Below, piece by piece: positions 10,204 through 19,084 of a DNA stretch of 64,000 nt. Below the pieces are notes generated by a model. The model did not search any database. It saw only the letters and a list, made by a program, of their open reading frames with translations, and had not been told where the DNA came from. Origin of the DNA: Sphingobium abikonense NBRC 16140 (GTDB lineage: Bacteria > Pseudomonadota > Alphaproteobacteria > Sphingomonadales > Sphingomonadaceae); NCBI RefSeq assembly GCF_001598335.1, contig NZ_BCYT01000005.1, positions 186,001 through 250,000 of the forward strand, in the 5' to 3' direction. The position numbers and the translations under genes are program-made. The stretch's first letter is position 1. Each line of letters opens with the position of its first letter.

Positions 10204-10911
10204 ATGGCCTATGACTTCTGGTACTGGCCGACCATTCCCGGCCGGGGCGAATTTGTCCGGCTGACGCTGGAAGCCTGCGGCATCGCCTATCGGGACTGCG
10301 CGCGGGAAGACGGGGGTGAGGCGCTGATGGCCGACATGGCCAGCCATGATCGAGGCCCAGCCTTCGCACCGCCCTATCTCAGCATCGATGGCGCTACCGT
10401 GTCCCAGACCGCCAATATCCTTCTCTATCTGTCCGAACGGCACGAATGCGGCCCGTCAGGCCTCAAAAGTCGCTATTGGCTGGCGCAGCTCCAACTCACC
10501 ATCATGGACATGGTGGCCGAAGCGCATGACGTGCATCATCCTGTCGGCGTCCATCTTTATTATGCGGACCAGAAGGCGGAGGCGCTGCGTCGCGCCGAGG
10601 GATTTCGTGACGAGCGCATTCCCAAATATCTCAGCTATTTCGAGCGGGCGCTTGGCTCTGAACCGGGGAACTGGCTGGCCGGCGCGCGCTGGGGCTATGC
10701 CGACCTGTCCTTGTTCCAGCTGGTCGCCGGCCTGACCTATGCCTTTCCGCTGCGCATGGCGTCGCTAGGCGGACGCTTCCCCGCCCTCACGGCCCTGCAC
10801 GACAGGGTTGCGGCCTTGCCCGAATTGCAGGACTATCTTGCCAGCGACCGGCGGTTGCCCTTCAATGAGGAGGGCATCTTCCGCCATTATCCCGAACTGG
10901 ATGCGGCATGA
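10204..10911 (+). CDS. Glutathione S-transferase family protein
   Basis: The 235-residue protein begins with a thioredoxin-like GST N-domain (FWYWPTIPGRGEFVRLTLEACGI), including the typical VSQTANILLYLSER helix near residues 65-78 that binds the glutathione gamma-glutamyl group. An all-helical C-domain follows (YADLSLFQLVAGL). It likely conjugates or reduces small electrophiles with glutathione. A frame start at 10183 exists, but the ATG at 10204 follows AAGGAGC and is preferred. Its stop overlaps the start of the pirin gene as ATGA, so the two are coupled. Confidence 0.88.
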   Translation: MAYDFWYWPTIPGRGEFVRLTLEACGIAYRDCAREDGGEALMADMASHDRGPAFAPPYLSIDGATVSQTANILLYLSERHECGPSGLKSRYWLAQLQLTIMDMVAEAHDVHHPVGVHLYYADQKAEALRRAEGFRDERIPKYLSYFERALGSEPGNWLAGARWGYADLSLFQLVAGLTYAFPLRMASLGGRFPALTALHDRVAALPELQDYLASDRRLPFNEEGIFRHYPELDAA

Positions 10912-11813
10912 CTTTCGACGATCTCATTGTTCAGACCATCACCCCCGTCAGCCATAATCTGGGCGACTTCAAGGTGCATCGTTCCCTGCCGTCCAAGGGG
11001 CGCACGATGGTCGGGCCCTTCATCTTCTTCGACCAGGCCGGGCCGGCGCAGATCGCGCCGGGGCAGGGGATCGACGTGCGGCCGCACCCGCATATCAACC
11101 TCGCCACCGTGACCTATATGTATGAAGGCGCATTCCTGCATCGCGATTCGCTGGGTACGGAGCAATTGATCGAGCCGGGTGCGGTCAATCTGATGACAGC
11201 GGGCAGCGGCATCGTCCATTCCGAACGATCGCCCGACGAAGACCGGGCAAAGGCATCCAAATTATCGGCCATCCAGACCTGGCTGGCGCTTCCCGACCGC
11301 GTCGAGGAAATGGATCCTGCGTTCGAGCATGTCGGCGAAGGCGGACTGCCGGTCATCGAGGACGGATCGGCGCGTGCGCGCGTCATCATGGGGTCGCTCT
11401 GGGGCGAAACCTCGCCCGTCACCACCTATGCCGACACCATCTATGCCGACATTCAGCTGGCGCCGGGCGGCCGGATCGCCATTGATCCGTCCGCCGACGA
11501 ACGCGCCCTCTATGTCTCGGGCGGCGATGCCGCACTCGATGGCATGACGCTGACGCCGCAGACGCTCTATGTGCTGCGGCCCGGCACGTCCGCCACATTG
11601 ATGAGCGTCGATGGCGGCCGGATCGTCTTTTGCGGCGGCGAAGCCTTTTCCTCGCCGCGCCATGTCTGGTGGAATTTCGTGTCCTCGCGTCAGGATCGGC
11701 TGATGCAGGCGCGCGAGGATTGGGACGCGATGCGCTTTCCCCTCATCCCCGGCGACGATCAGGAATTCATCCCGATCCCGCAGGGCCGGCCCAAGACCGT
11801 CAGCTATCCCTGA
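10908..11813 (+). CDS. Pirin family protein
   Basis: The 301-residue bicupin has the pirin metal-site pattern. RPHPHINLATVTYM supplies His60 and His62, and GIVHSERSP supplies His104 and Glu106, matching the iron ligands of known pirins. The C-terminal cupin domain follows from about residue 185. Pirins can act as quercetin dioxygenases or iron-dependent regulators; which applies here is not visible. The ATG overlaps the stop of the upstream GST gene by 4 bases, which suggests a joint stress or detoxification role. Confidence 0.92.
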   Translation: MTFDDLIVQTITPVSHNLGDFKVHRSLPSKGRTMVGPFIFFDQAGPAQIAPGQGIDVRPHPHINLATVTYMYEGAFLHRDSLGTEQLIEPGAVNLMTAGSGIVHSERSPDEDRAKASKLSAIQTWLALPDRVEEMDPAFEHVGEGGLPVIEDGSARARVIMGSLWGETSPVTTYADTIYADIQLAPGGRIAIDPSADERALYVSGGDAALDGMTLTPQTLYVLRPGTSATLMSVDGGRIVFCGGEAFSSPRHVWWNFVSSRQDRLMQAREDWDAMRFPLIPGDDQEFIPIPQGRPKTVSYP

Positions 11814-11834
11814 CGGCGACGGCGCGCGCCGTCA
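11811..11834. terminator. Palindromic hairpin between convergent pirin and zinc-ribbon genes
   Basis: TGACGGCG (11811-11818) pairs with CGCCGTCA (11827-11834). Within it, 11818-11833 is a perfect 16-base palindrome. The location between convergent stops suggests a bidirectional transcription stop. Confidence 0.5.
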
Positions 11835-11845
11835 TGGCGCGACCG

Positions 11846-12694
11846 TTATTGAACGAAGGTCAGCGACAGATTTTCGGCGTTCTTGGGAATGTCGATCCGG
11901 CTTTCGTTGATCGACGCTTCCTCGCCCGGTTTCAGCCGCGTCTTGTCGGCCTTCGTCGTCCAGCTGAAGACAAGCCGGTTCTGCCGGTCGCGCAATTGCA
12001 CCAGCACCGGCGGCACGGGCAGCGCCTGCGTCCCGCTGTTCACGATGCGCGCGCCAAAGGCGAAATATTCCTCCCCGGTCGGCAGCTTGCGGCGCTCGGC
12101 AGGCTTCGACAGGTAGAAAAGCAGGTCCGGGTCGCCCTCTTCGGGCACCAGCCCCATCGCCACCATCCAGGACGGTGGCCCGTAATAGTACAGCGCGCCG
12201 CCGGCGGCCGCGACGATGAAGAAGAAGGCGGCGGCCGCATAGGTCCACAGCTTGACCGGATTGCGACGTGCGCGGGTGGGAACCGGCGGCGCATAGCTCT
12301 CCTCTGCGTCCCGGCTGACGGGCGCACCGGCATAGATGTCGTCGAAGCGATGATCGGGCTGCGCCGGTTCGGGCGCGGCGGTCGGAAGCGCTTCTTCGGC
12401 GGTGTCCACGGCACTGGGCTCCGCCGCTGCGACCGGTTCCTCTGCGGCCTCGACCGCAGGCGCAGCGGGCGCTTCGGGGGCCGATGCGGGCGGAGGCGGC
12501 GGAACTGTCGAGGCGACAGGGGGCTCGGGCGGCTGTTCCGGCGCAGGCGCCGCTTCCTCGCGCACGGGCGGGGCGACCCCTTCCTGGAACCAGCTATGCT
12601 TGCACGCCGCGCAGCGGACCTGGCGCCCATTGGGACCGACGGCGCTGTCGGGCACGACATAGCGGGTCGCGCAATTGGGGCACAGCAGGATCAT
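11846..12694 (-). CDS. MJ0042-type zinc-ribbon, DUF3426-like membrane protein
   Basis: The 282-residue protein starts with a four-cysteine zinc ribbon (Cys5, Cys8, Cys28, Cys31; pattern CPNC...CAAC) of the MJ0042 type. A long proline/alanine/glutamate-rich linker follows (about 40-130), then one transmembrane segment ([24 protein letters not shown]) and a C-terminal periplasmic domain ending ENLSLTFVQ. This layout fits DUF3426 proteins. Function is unknown. It is divergent from ftsE, an arrangement that seems common in this group, so a role linked to the envelope or division is possible but unproven. Confidence 0.8.
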   Translation of the reverse strand: MILLCPNCATRYVVPDSAVGPNGRQVRCAACKHSWFQEGVAPPVREEAAPAPEQPPEPPVASTVPPPPPASAPEAPAAPAVEAAEEPVAAAEPSAVDTAEEALPTAAPEPAQPDHRFDDIYAGAPVSRDAEESYAPPVPTRARRNPVKLWTYAAAAFFFIVAAAGGALYYYGPPSWMVAMGLVPEEGDPDLLFYLSKPAERRKLPTGEEYFAFGARIVNSGTQALPVPPVLVQLRDRQNRLVFSWTTKADKTRLKPGEEASINESRIDIPKNAENLSLTFVQ

Positions 12695-12862
12695 TTCGCT
12701 TCATAGGCACGGCTTGGACTCGCGCGCAAGCGGCAAGACGCAGGGCATCGTTCGCGCCCGCGACTCGCGACCACAGGCGGGGCGGGCTTTACGACGGCAC
12801 GCCCGCTGTGCCATGGCTGCGCCTTCGCCAAGCAGGGAGCGCCACCGCGCCTGAATCCGTCC

Positions 12863-13591
12863 ATGTCGGCCATCGTCCAGTTCGAAAATGTCGGCCTGCG
12901 CTACGGGCTGGACAGGGAGACGCTTTCGGACGTCAGCTTTTCGCTCGCCAGCGGCGGTTTCTATTTCCTGACCGGCGCGTCGGGCGCGGGCAAGACCTCG
13001 CTGCTGAAGCTGCTCTACTTGGCGCAGCGGCCCAGCCGGGGCGTCATCCGCCTGTTCGGAGAAGATGTGGTGACGCTGCCGCGTAAGCGCCTGCCGGGCT
13101 TTCGCCGCCGCATCGGCGTCGTGTTTCAGGACTTCCGGCTGGTTCCGCATCTGTCGGCCTATGACAATATCGCCCTGCCGCTGCGCGTTGCCGGCATGAA
13201 GGAGGATGAGGTCGACGCGCCGGTCGCGGAAATGCTGAACTGGGTCGGGCTGGGCGATCGCGGCGACGCGCGGCCCGCCACCCTGTCGGGCGGGGAGCAG
13301 CAGCGCGTCGCGATCGCCCGCGCGGTGATCGGCCGGCCCGAAATCCTCGTCGCCGACGAACCGACCGGCAATGTCGACGCTGACATGGCCCGCCGCCTGC
13401 TGACCCTGTTCGAAGCGCTCAATCGCCTGGGCACCACCGTCGTCGTCGCCACCCATGACCTGCCCTTGATGGCGCAGGTGTCGGGCGCGCAGATGATGAA
13501 GCTCGACAAGGGGCGGCTCGCCGATCCCACCGGCACCCTGCGCTATCCTCCGCGCGCGCGCGCCGACCAGGACGGGGGCGAAAGCGGATGA
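12863..13591 (+). CDS. ftsE: Cell division ATP-binding protein FtsE
   Basis: The 242-residue ABC ATPase has Walker A GASGAGKT (38-45), signature LSGGEQQRVAIARA, Walker B ILVADEPTGNVD and the H-loop TVVVATHDL. With FtsX it forms the division-site complex that activates murein hydrolases through EnvC-type adaptors. A short C-terminal extension after KLDKGRL is variable among homologues. It is followed by ftsX with an ATGA overlap. An EnvC homologue lies at 33.7-35.0 kb in this window. Confidence 0.95.
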   Translation: MSAIVQFENVGLRYGLDRETLSDVSFSLASGGFYFLTGASGAGKTSLLKLLYLAQRPSRGVIRLFGEDVVTLPRKRLPGFRRRIGVVFQDFRLVPHLSAYDNIALPLRVAGMKEDEVDAPVAEMLNWVGLGDRGDARPATLSGGEQQRVAIARAVIGRPEILVADEPTGNVDADMARRLLTLFEALNRLGTTVVVATHDLPLMAQVSGAQMMKLDKGRLADPTGTLRYPPRARADQDGGESG

Positions 13592-14493
13592 GCGGCCGCG
13601 CCGAACGAAAGGCCGCCATTGCCGCGCGTCATCGCCTGCTGCCCGGTGGGCGGGTGGCGGGGCCGATGCCGTGGATCATTGCGATCATGATGTTCGTGAC
13701 GGTGCTGGCCGCCGCTGCGGGCCTTGGCCTTGGCGCGGCGGTCCAGTCGATGCGCGCTGATCTGGCCGGACGCGCCAGCGTGCAGGTGGTGGAGGCCGAC
13801 GCGCAGACCCGCGCCGCGCTGGCCGCGCAAACGCTCCGGATGCTGCGCGCCGCGCCCGAAGTGCGCACGGCCGATCCCGTTCCGTCCGCCGTCCTGGCCG
13901 ATCAGCTGCGCCCCTGGCTGGGCGAAGAGGCCTTTAACGGCGACCTGCCGGTCCCCGCGCTGATCGACGTCATGCTGACACCGGGGGATGCCGGGGCCAA
14001 GGTCGATCGCCTGCGCCAGCGGCTCGCCGCCCTGTCGTCCAAGCTGCGCGTCGATCCGCACGCCGCCTTCCTGACGCCGCTTGCCGGCCTGCTTTCGGCG
14101 CTTGGCCTGCTCGCGCTGGGCGCGGTCCTGCTGATGATGCTGGCGACGGCGGCGGTCGTCGTGCTGGCGGCGCGGGGCGCGCATGACAGCCATCGCGGCA
14201 CCATCGACGTGCTGCATCTCATGGGGTCGACCGATGTGCAGATCGCTCGCCTGTTTCAGCGGCGCATCGGGCTCGATGCGCTGATGGGCGGCGCGCTGGG
14301 CTTTTCCTTCGGTATTTTCGTCATCCTGCTGATCGGGCTGCAACTGGGCGCGACCGGATCGGAACTGCTCGCGGCGATCACGCTGCCCTGGCAGGGCTGG
14401 CTCATCCTCGCCGCGTTGCCGGTCGCGGGCGTGCTGTTGGCGACGCTGACCGCGCGCTGGACGGTGCTGCGCGCGCTGGGACGAACGCTGTGA
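13588..14493 (+). CDS. ftsX: Cell division protein FtsX
   Basis: The 301-residue membrane protein has a cytoplasmic N-terminus, a first transmembrane segment near residues 27-52 (PWIIAIMMFVTVLAAAAGLGLGAA), a periplasmic domain, and three further membrane segments, the typical FtsX topology. The segment GTIDVLHLMGSTDVQIARLFQRR is the conserved FtsX signature. It couples FtsE ATPase activity to periplasmic murein hydrolase activation. Start overlaps ftsE as ATGA and its stop overlaps the next gene as GTGA. Confidence 0.94.
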   Translation: MSGRAERKAAIAARHRLLPGGRVAGPMPWIIAIMMFVTVLAAAAGLGLGAAVQSMRADLAGRASVQVVEADAQTRAALAAQTLRMLRAAPEVRTADPVPSAVLADQLRPWLGEEAFNGDLPVPALIDVMLTPGDAGAKVDRLRQRLAALSSKLRVDPHAAFLTPLAGLLSALGLLALGAVLLMMLATAAVVVLAARGAHDSHRGTIDVLHLMGSTDVQIARLFQRRIGLDALMGGALGFSFGIFVILLIGLQLGATGSELLAAITLPWQGWLILAALPVAGVLLATLTARWTVLRALGRTL

Positions 14494-15020
14494 TCGTGCG
14501 CCTGGCCGCGCTGGCGCTGCTCGGCTGGGTGCTGGGCTTCGCCTGGTTCGCCATCTTCCTGCCCGAACCGCTCGACGGTCGCCGCACCGACGCCATCGTC
14601 GTTCTGACCGGCGGGCCGGGACGGATCGACCGGGGCATCGCCCTCATGCAGAAGGGCGCGGCCAAGCGGATGCTGATTTCCGGCGTCGACCGGTCGGTCC
14701 GACCGGGGGAGCTGGCGGCGCAATATGATACGCCGCAAGCGTTGTTCGATTGCTGCATCACGCTCGGCCGCGAAGCCATCGACACCCGTTCCAACGGCCT
14801 TGAAACCGCGCGCTGGCTGGCGCGCCGCGATTATCAGACGGTCCGGCTCGTCACCACCGACTGGCATATGCGTCGATCCGCGCTGGAATTGACCCAGGCG
14901 CTGCCCCCGCGCATCCACATCGTCTATGATGCGGTGCCCAGCCATCCCAGCCTGTCGGTGCTGATGCGCGAATATAATAAATATCTGCTGCGTCGCATCG
15001 CCGCGCTGATCGGCATCTGA
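14490..15020 (+). CDS. YdcF/SanA/ElyC-like (DUF218) membrane protein
   Basis: The 176-residue protein has one N-terminal transmembrane anchor (LAALALLGWVLGFAWFAIF) and a DUF218 domain with DAIVVLTGGPGRIDRGIALM, RMLISGVD, EAIDTRSNGLETARW and TTDWHMRRS. Relatives such as SanA and ElyC affect envelope integrity and peptidoglycan or ECA precursor metabolism. The GTG start overlaps the ftsX stop (GTGA), so translation is probably coupled to ftsX. This supports an envelope role, though its reaction is not known. Confidence 0.85.
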   Translation: MIVRLAALALLGWVLGFAWFAIFLPEPLDGRRTDAIVVLTGGPGRIDRGIALMQKGAAKRMLISGVDRSVRPGELAAQYDTPQALFDCCITLGREAIDTRSNGLETARWLARRDYQTVRLVTTDWHMRRSALELTQALPPRIHIVYDAVPSHPSLSVLMREYNKYLLRRIAALIGI

Positions 15021-15025
15021 TCCTT

Positions 15026-15733
15026 ATGACAGCCATCATGACCGCGCTGCGCTCCTTCGCCTTCATGCTGATCTTCTACAGCGGCAGCCTATTTTTCGTG
15101 CTCGCCGCCATGCTGGTCGGCGGCCTCCATCCCGACATGGTGCCGCGCATCGCCACCGCGTGGAGCCGCTTTCACCGCGGCTGCGCGCGCTGGATATTGG
15201 GGCAGACGGTGGTGGTGGACGGCGACCTGCCGCTTGGCCCCTATCTCTATATCATCAAGCATGAATCGATGTTCGAAACCATCGACATGCTGTGCCTGTT
15301 CGATCGCCCGGCGATCGGGGCCAAGCGCGAACTGCTCGACATTCCGCTCTGGGGCCTCATCGCCCGCCGCTACGGCCTCATCCCGATCGAGCGCAGCGCC
15401 GGGGCCAGCGCCCTGCGCGCCCTGCGTTCAGCGGCCCGCGCGGCGACGGAGCAGGGCCGCGCCATCTGCCTGTTTCCGGAAGGCACGCGCGTCCCCCATG
15501 GCGAAGCGCCCCCGCTCAAATCGGGATTTGCCGGGCTGTACAGCCTGCTTGGCCTCCCCGTGGTGCCGATCGCGGTGGACAGTGGCCGCGTGTCACCGCG
15601 CGGGCGCTTCATGAAGCGCGCCGGCACGATCACCTACAAGGTTGGTGCGATCGTCCCCACCGGCCTGGACCGGAAGGAGGCGGAACGGATCGTCCACGCC
15701 GCCATCAACGCGCTCAATCCGCCCCGGCCCTGA
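15026..15733 (+). CDS. 1-acyl-sn-glycerol-3-phosphate acyltransferase family protein
   Basis: The 235-residue protein has an N-terminal hydrophobic segment (FAFMLIFYSGSLFFVLAAMLVGGL) and PlsC-type motifs: KHESMFETIDM (His79, with Glu84 where most family members have Asp), ERSAGASALRALR, LFPEGTR and the proline/valine-rich VVPIAVDSGRV. It should acylate lysophosphatidic acid in phospholipid synthesis at the inner membrane. It follows the DUF218 gene by 5 bases in the ftsE-ftsX run. The HX4E variant motif is unusual but occurs in related proteins to my knowledge. Confidence 0.9.
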   Translation: MTAIMTALRSFAFMLIFYSGSLFFVLAAMLVGGLHPDMVPRIATAWSRFHRGCARWILGQTVVVDGDLPLGPYLYIIKHESMFETIDMLCLFDRPAIGAKRELLDIPLWGLIARRYGLIPIERSAGASALRALRSAARAATEQGRAICLFPEGTRVPHGEAPPLKSGFAGLYSLLGLPVVPIAVDSGRVSPRGRFMKRAGTITYKVGAIVPTGLDRKEAERIVHAAINALNPPRP

Positions 15734-15754
15734 ACGCCAGCGACCCGGTCGTCC

Positions 15755-16660
15755 TCAGTGCGACCGGCCGAAGTCCGGCTTGGCGTCATCCTGCCCCTGT
15801 TCGATGATAGACCGGCGAATGTCGCGCGTGCGGGTGAACAGGCTGAACAGCGCATCGCCGTCATTCCACCGGATCGCACGCTGCAAGGCCGACAGATCCT
15901 CCGAAAAGCGTTGCAGCATTTCCAGCACGGCGTCCTTGTTGGCCAGGAACACGTCGCGCCACATGGTCGGGTCGGACGCGGCGATGCGGGTGAAATCGCG
16001 AAAGCCGCCGGCCGAATATTTGATGACCTCGCTCTGGGTCACATCCTCCAGATCGCTCGCCGTCCCGACGATCGTGTAGGCGATCAGGTGCGGCAAATGG
16101 CTCGTCACCGCCAGCACCAGGTCATGATGCGCCGGGTCCATCACCTCGACATCCGCGCCCACGCGCCGCCACAATTCGGCGATCCTTTCGATCGCCGCCG
16201 GGTCGGCATCGGCGGGCGGCGTCACGATCGACCAGCGGCCCTTGAACAGCGTGGCAAAACCGGCTTCCGGGCCGCTATTTTCGGTGCCGGCGACCGGATG
16301 CGCGGGGATGATGGTGCGGCCGGGCAGGGCGGCGCTCAACTGCGCCAGCACGTCCGCCTTGCACGATCCCACGTCGCTGACGATGGCCTCGGCGGGCAGA
16401 TCGTCGGCAATCTCCGCCGCCACCGCGCCCATCGCGCGGACGGGCACGCACAATATCACCAGGTCGGCGTCGGTCACGGACGCGCCCGCCGTGTCGGTGA
16501 CATCGTCGCACAGGTCGATCCGCCGCGCTATGTCGCGCACGCCGGCGTCGGCGTCATGCCCGGTCACGCGCACGGTCGGCATGTCCGCCCGGATCGCGCG
16601 GGCGAGCGAGGAGCCGATCAGCCCCAGGCCGATGATGGTGACGCGGGCAAAGGGCAGCAT
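15755..16660 (-). CDS. Prephenate/arogenate dehydrogenase
   Basis: The 301-residue protein opens with an NAD(P)-binding fold (VTIIGLGLIGSSLARAI, residues 7-23), followed by LVILCVPVRAMG, SDVGSCKADVL, PAHPVAGTENSGPEAG and AVTSHLPHLIAYTIV, all typical of TyrA/TyrC dehydrogenases. It forms the tyrosine precursor by oxidative decarboxylation of prephenate or arogenate; the preferred substrate is not clear from sequence. The start at 16660 is 4 bases after the hisC stop, so the two genes are co-transcribed. A longer upstream frame lies inside hisC and is rejected. Confidence 0.93.
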   Translation of the reverse strand: MLPFARVTIIGLGLIGSSLARAIRADMPTVRVTGHDADAGVRDIARRIDLCDDVTDTAGASVTDADLVILCVPVRAMGAVAAEIADDLPAEAIVSDVGSCKADVLAQLSAALPGRTIIPAHPVAGTENSGPEAGFATLFKGRWSIVTPPADADPAAIERIAELWRRVGADVEVMDPAHHDLVLAVTSHLPHLIAYTIVGTASDLEDVTQSEVIKYSAGGFRDFTRIAASDPTMWRDVFLANKDAVLEMLQRFSEDLSALQRAIRWNDGDALFSLFTRTRDIRRSIIEQGQDDAKPDFGRSH

Positions 16661-16664
16661 GGCG

Positions 16665-17786
16665 TCAGGCGGCCTCCGCCATGGCGCGCAGCTTTGCCGC
16701 GACGGCGCGGGTCTGCTCCTCGGTGCCGATGGTGATGCGAAGGCCGTTGGGCAGGCCCTGACCGGGCAGCCAGCGCGTGGCAAAGCCCTCGTCCCACAAC
16801 CCCTTCATCGCCGCTTCGGCGGTCAGCTTCCCCTCGAATAGGATCAGCAGGAAGTTCGTCTTGCTCGGGATCGCGCGCAGCCCGTAATTGGACAGCGAAG
16901 CGACCTCGCCCGCCAGCCATTCGCGCCACTGGTTGTTATGCGCGCGGCTGCGCGCCACCCAGTCGTCATCGCCGATCGCCGCGATCGCCGCAGCCTGGCC
17001 CACGGTCGTGACGTTGAAGGGCGCGCGGATACGGTGGAGAATGTCGATCACCTCGGGCGAACCATAGCCCCAGCCGATCCGCTCGGCGGCCAGCCCGTAG
17101 ATTTTCGAAAAAGTGCGCGTCACGAACACATTGGACGCGTTGCGGGCCAGCGCCAGCCCGCCATCATCTTCGTCCTCGTCCAGATATTCGGCATAGGCCT
17201 GGTCCAGCACGAACAGGATATCGGGGCGCAGGCCCGCATGCAGCCGCGCAATCTCCGCCCGGCTGGTCATGGTGCCGGTGGGGTTGTTGGGGTTGGCCAG
17301 GAAAACGACCTTGGTCCGCTCCGTCACCGCCGCCAGCAGCGCGTCGACGTCCGTGGCATAATCCTTGTCCGGCGCGATCACCGGGGTCGCGCCGACGCGC
17401 CGCGCGGCGATGTCGTAAACGGCAAAGCCGTAGCGCACATAGAGGATCTCGTCGCCCGGCCCGGCATAGCCGCTCGCCGCCAGGTGCAGCAATTCGTCCG
17501 ATCCGGTGCCATAGATGATGCGCGCGGGGTCCAGCCCATGCTTCGCGCCGATCGCTTCCCGCAGCTTGGCTGCGGCGGGGTCGGGATAGGTCGCCATGTC
17601 CGCGGCGGCGGCCATGAACGCGTCGCGCGCCGCCTGGCTCGTTCCCAGCGGATTTTCGTTGGCGGACAGCTTGACCAGCGGCCGACCGTCATCGGCTGCG
17701 GCCTTGCCGGGCACATAGGCGTGAATGCCCAAAATCCAGTCCTTGGGCGCGGGATATGCAGCGGGATATGCAATGGTGTCTGTCAT
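16665..17786 (-). CDS. hisC: Histidinol-phosphate aminotransferase
   Basis: The 373-residue class I/II PLP aminotransferase shows [12 protein letters not shown] at the N-terminus, [23 protein letters not shown], the [10 protein letters not shown] strand and [18 protein letters not shown], where the lysine binds PLP. HisC makes histidinol phosphate, and paralogues also act on aromatic keto acids. Its coupling to the prephenate dehydrogenase downstream suggests it may serve tyrosine/phenylalanine synthesis too. That is inferred from context. Confidence 0.93.
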   Translation of the reverse strand: MTDTIAYPAAYPAPKDWILGIHAYVPGKAAADDGRPLVKLSANENPLGTSQAARDAFMAAAADMATYPDPAAAKLREAIGAKHGLDPARIIYGTGSDELLHLAASGYAGPGDEILYVRYGFAVYDIAARRVGATPVIAPDKDYATDVDALLAAVTERTKVVFLANPNNPTGTMTSRAEIARLHAGLRPDILFVLDQAYAEYLDEDEDDGGLALARNASNVFVTRTFSKIYGLAAERIGWGYGSPEVIDILHRIRAPFNVTTVGQAAAIAAIGDDDWVARSRAHNNQWREWLAGEVASLSNYGLRAIPSKTNFLLILFEGKLTAEAAMKGLWDEGFATRWLPGQGLPNGLRITIGTEEQTRAVAAKLRAMAEAA

Positions 17787-17873
17787 GGCCGGGGGCTTTA
17801 CCCGCTCGACGCCAAAAGGCCAAGCGCAGTAGGGCGCATCCTTATCGCCCGGACCGATGGGAGCCTGACCCCT

Positions 17874-17901
17874 CCAGGCACATCTTTCCTCCGACGCCTG
17901 G
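17874..17901. other. Hairpin in the hisC leader / tRNA-Ser trailer
   Basis: CCAGGC (17874-17879) and GCCTGG (17896-17901) are perfect inverted arms around a 16-base loop. The element lies between the tRNA-Ser gene and hisC, both read leftward. It could help end the tRNA transcript or act in the hisC leader. Support is only the palindrome and its place. Confidence 0.3.
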
Positions 17902-17928
17902 TTGCGACATATACGGCAAAGGAAAAAA

Positions 17929-18020
17929 TGGCGGAGACGGAGGGATTCGAACCCTCGGTAGCCCCTTAAGGCTACGACGGTTTAGCAAACCGCTGGTTTC
18001 AGCCACTCACCCACGTCTCC
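17929..18020 (-). tRNA. tRNA-Ser (anticodon GCT)
   Basis: The leftward strand gives a 92-base serine tRNA. Acceptor arms GGAGACG and CGTCTCC enclose the D arm GTGGCTGAAACCAG-type region, an anticodon loop TTGCTAA (anticodon GCT at 17984-17986), the long variable arm expected for tRNA-Ser and the GGTTCGAATCC T arm. The CCA end is encoded (17929-17931) and followed by a run of six T on the leftward strand, a likely terminator. Confidence 0.96.
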
Positions 18021-18248
18021 GCACGAATTTGCCCACCGGGAAAGGCGGGCAGTGGCTAGGGAAGGGCCTATAGCGAGCGGTTTGCGGCATGGCAACGGGT
18101 CTGCATGACGATTTTTGCAGCCCCCGCCAGCGGGGATTCGATCCGGCCCGGAATCGACTCGATTGGCCGTTCGTTCATTGTCGTTTCAGCTTGGCGGTTG
18201 ATACTCTACAGGATGATAGTGAGAGCGGATTTTCGGGGAGCTTCGGGC

Positions 18249-19076
18249 ATGATCGGCATTTCTGGGCGCATGGGCGCCCGCTTCGCGCGCGCGGCGGGAC
18301 TGGTGGCGGCGGTGGCCGGCCTGGCGGTGACGCCGCTCGCCGCCTCGGCGCAGGTGCGCACGATCGATCCCAACACCGCCATCGACGCGGACCTGGCGCC
18401 GCCGCCTGCGGCCAGCAGCACACCGACCGATCCTGGCGTCGACCCCACGGTCAACCAGGGCGCAGGCGCGACCTATAATGCGCCCGCCGGTGCGCCCCCG
18501 CCGGTCAGCAGCGCGCCGCCGCCATCGGGCGCCACGACCGCGACCGGCGCGCCGGTGACGCAGGCGTCGCCGCCCGCCGCCCCTTCGCCCAGCGAATCCT
18601 ATCAGGAAGACGACCTCATCGGCGCGGCCGAGGGCGTGTTCGGCAAGGGCGCGGAAGGACTGGCCGGCATCATCGAAAAAATCCTGAAGGATCAGGGCCG
18701 GCCCAACGCCTATATCGCCGGGCGCGAAGCATCGGGCGCGTTTGTCGTCGGCCTGCGCTACGGATCGGGCACGCTCAATCACAAAATCGAGGGCAAGCGC
18801 GAAGTCTATTGGACCGGCCCGTCGATCGGCTTCGACGTTGGCGGCAATGCCTCCAACACCTTCGTCCTCGTCTATAATCTCTACGACACGCAGGACCTTT
18901 ATCATCGCTTCCCGGCGGCGGAGGGCACCGCTTATCTGGTCGGCGGCTTCACCGCTTCCTATCTGCGCTGGGGCGATGTGGTGCTCATCCCGATCCGGCT
19001 GGGTGTCGGCTATCGCCTCGGCGTCAACGCCGGCTATATGAAGTTCAGCGAAAAGCGGAACTGGCTGCCTTTCTGA
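18249..19076 (+). CDS. DUF1134 / EipA-like envelope protein
   Basis: The 275-residue protein has a signal peptide ending near residue 35 (PLAASAQ), a proline/alanine-rich linker (about 45-115) and a conserved C-terminal DUF1134 domain. This domain includes GREASGAFVVGLRYGSG, YWTGPSIGFDVGGNAS, FVLVYNLYDTQDLYHRFP and PIRLGVGYRLGVNAGYM. EipA of Brucella, the studied member, is periplasmic and needed for envelope integrity. The frame extends upstream, but the ATG at 18249 has GGGAG before it and begins the signal peptide. The exact function in this organism is unknown. Confidence 0.88.
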   Translation: MIGISGRMGARFARAAGLVAAVAGLAVTPLAASAQVRTIDPNTAIDADLAPPPAASSTPTDPGVDPTVNQGAGATYNAPAGAPPPVSSAPPPSGATTATGAPVTQASPPAAPSPSESYQEDDLIGAAEGVFGKGAEGLAGIIEKILKDQGRPNAYIAGREASGAFVVGLRYGSGTLNHKIEGKREVYWTGPSIGFDVGGNASNTFVLVYNLYDTQDLYHRFPAAEGTAYLVGGFTASYLRWGDVVLIPIRLGVGYRLGVNAGYMKFSEKRNWLPF

Positions 19077-19084
19077 GGCGCGGG

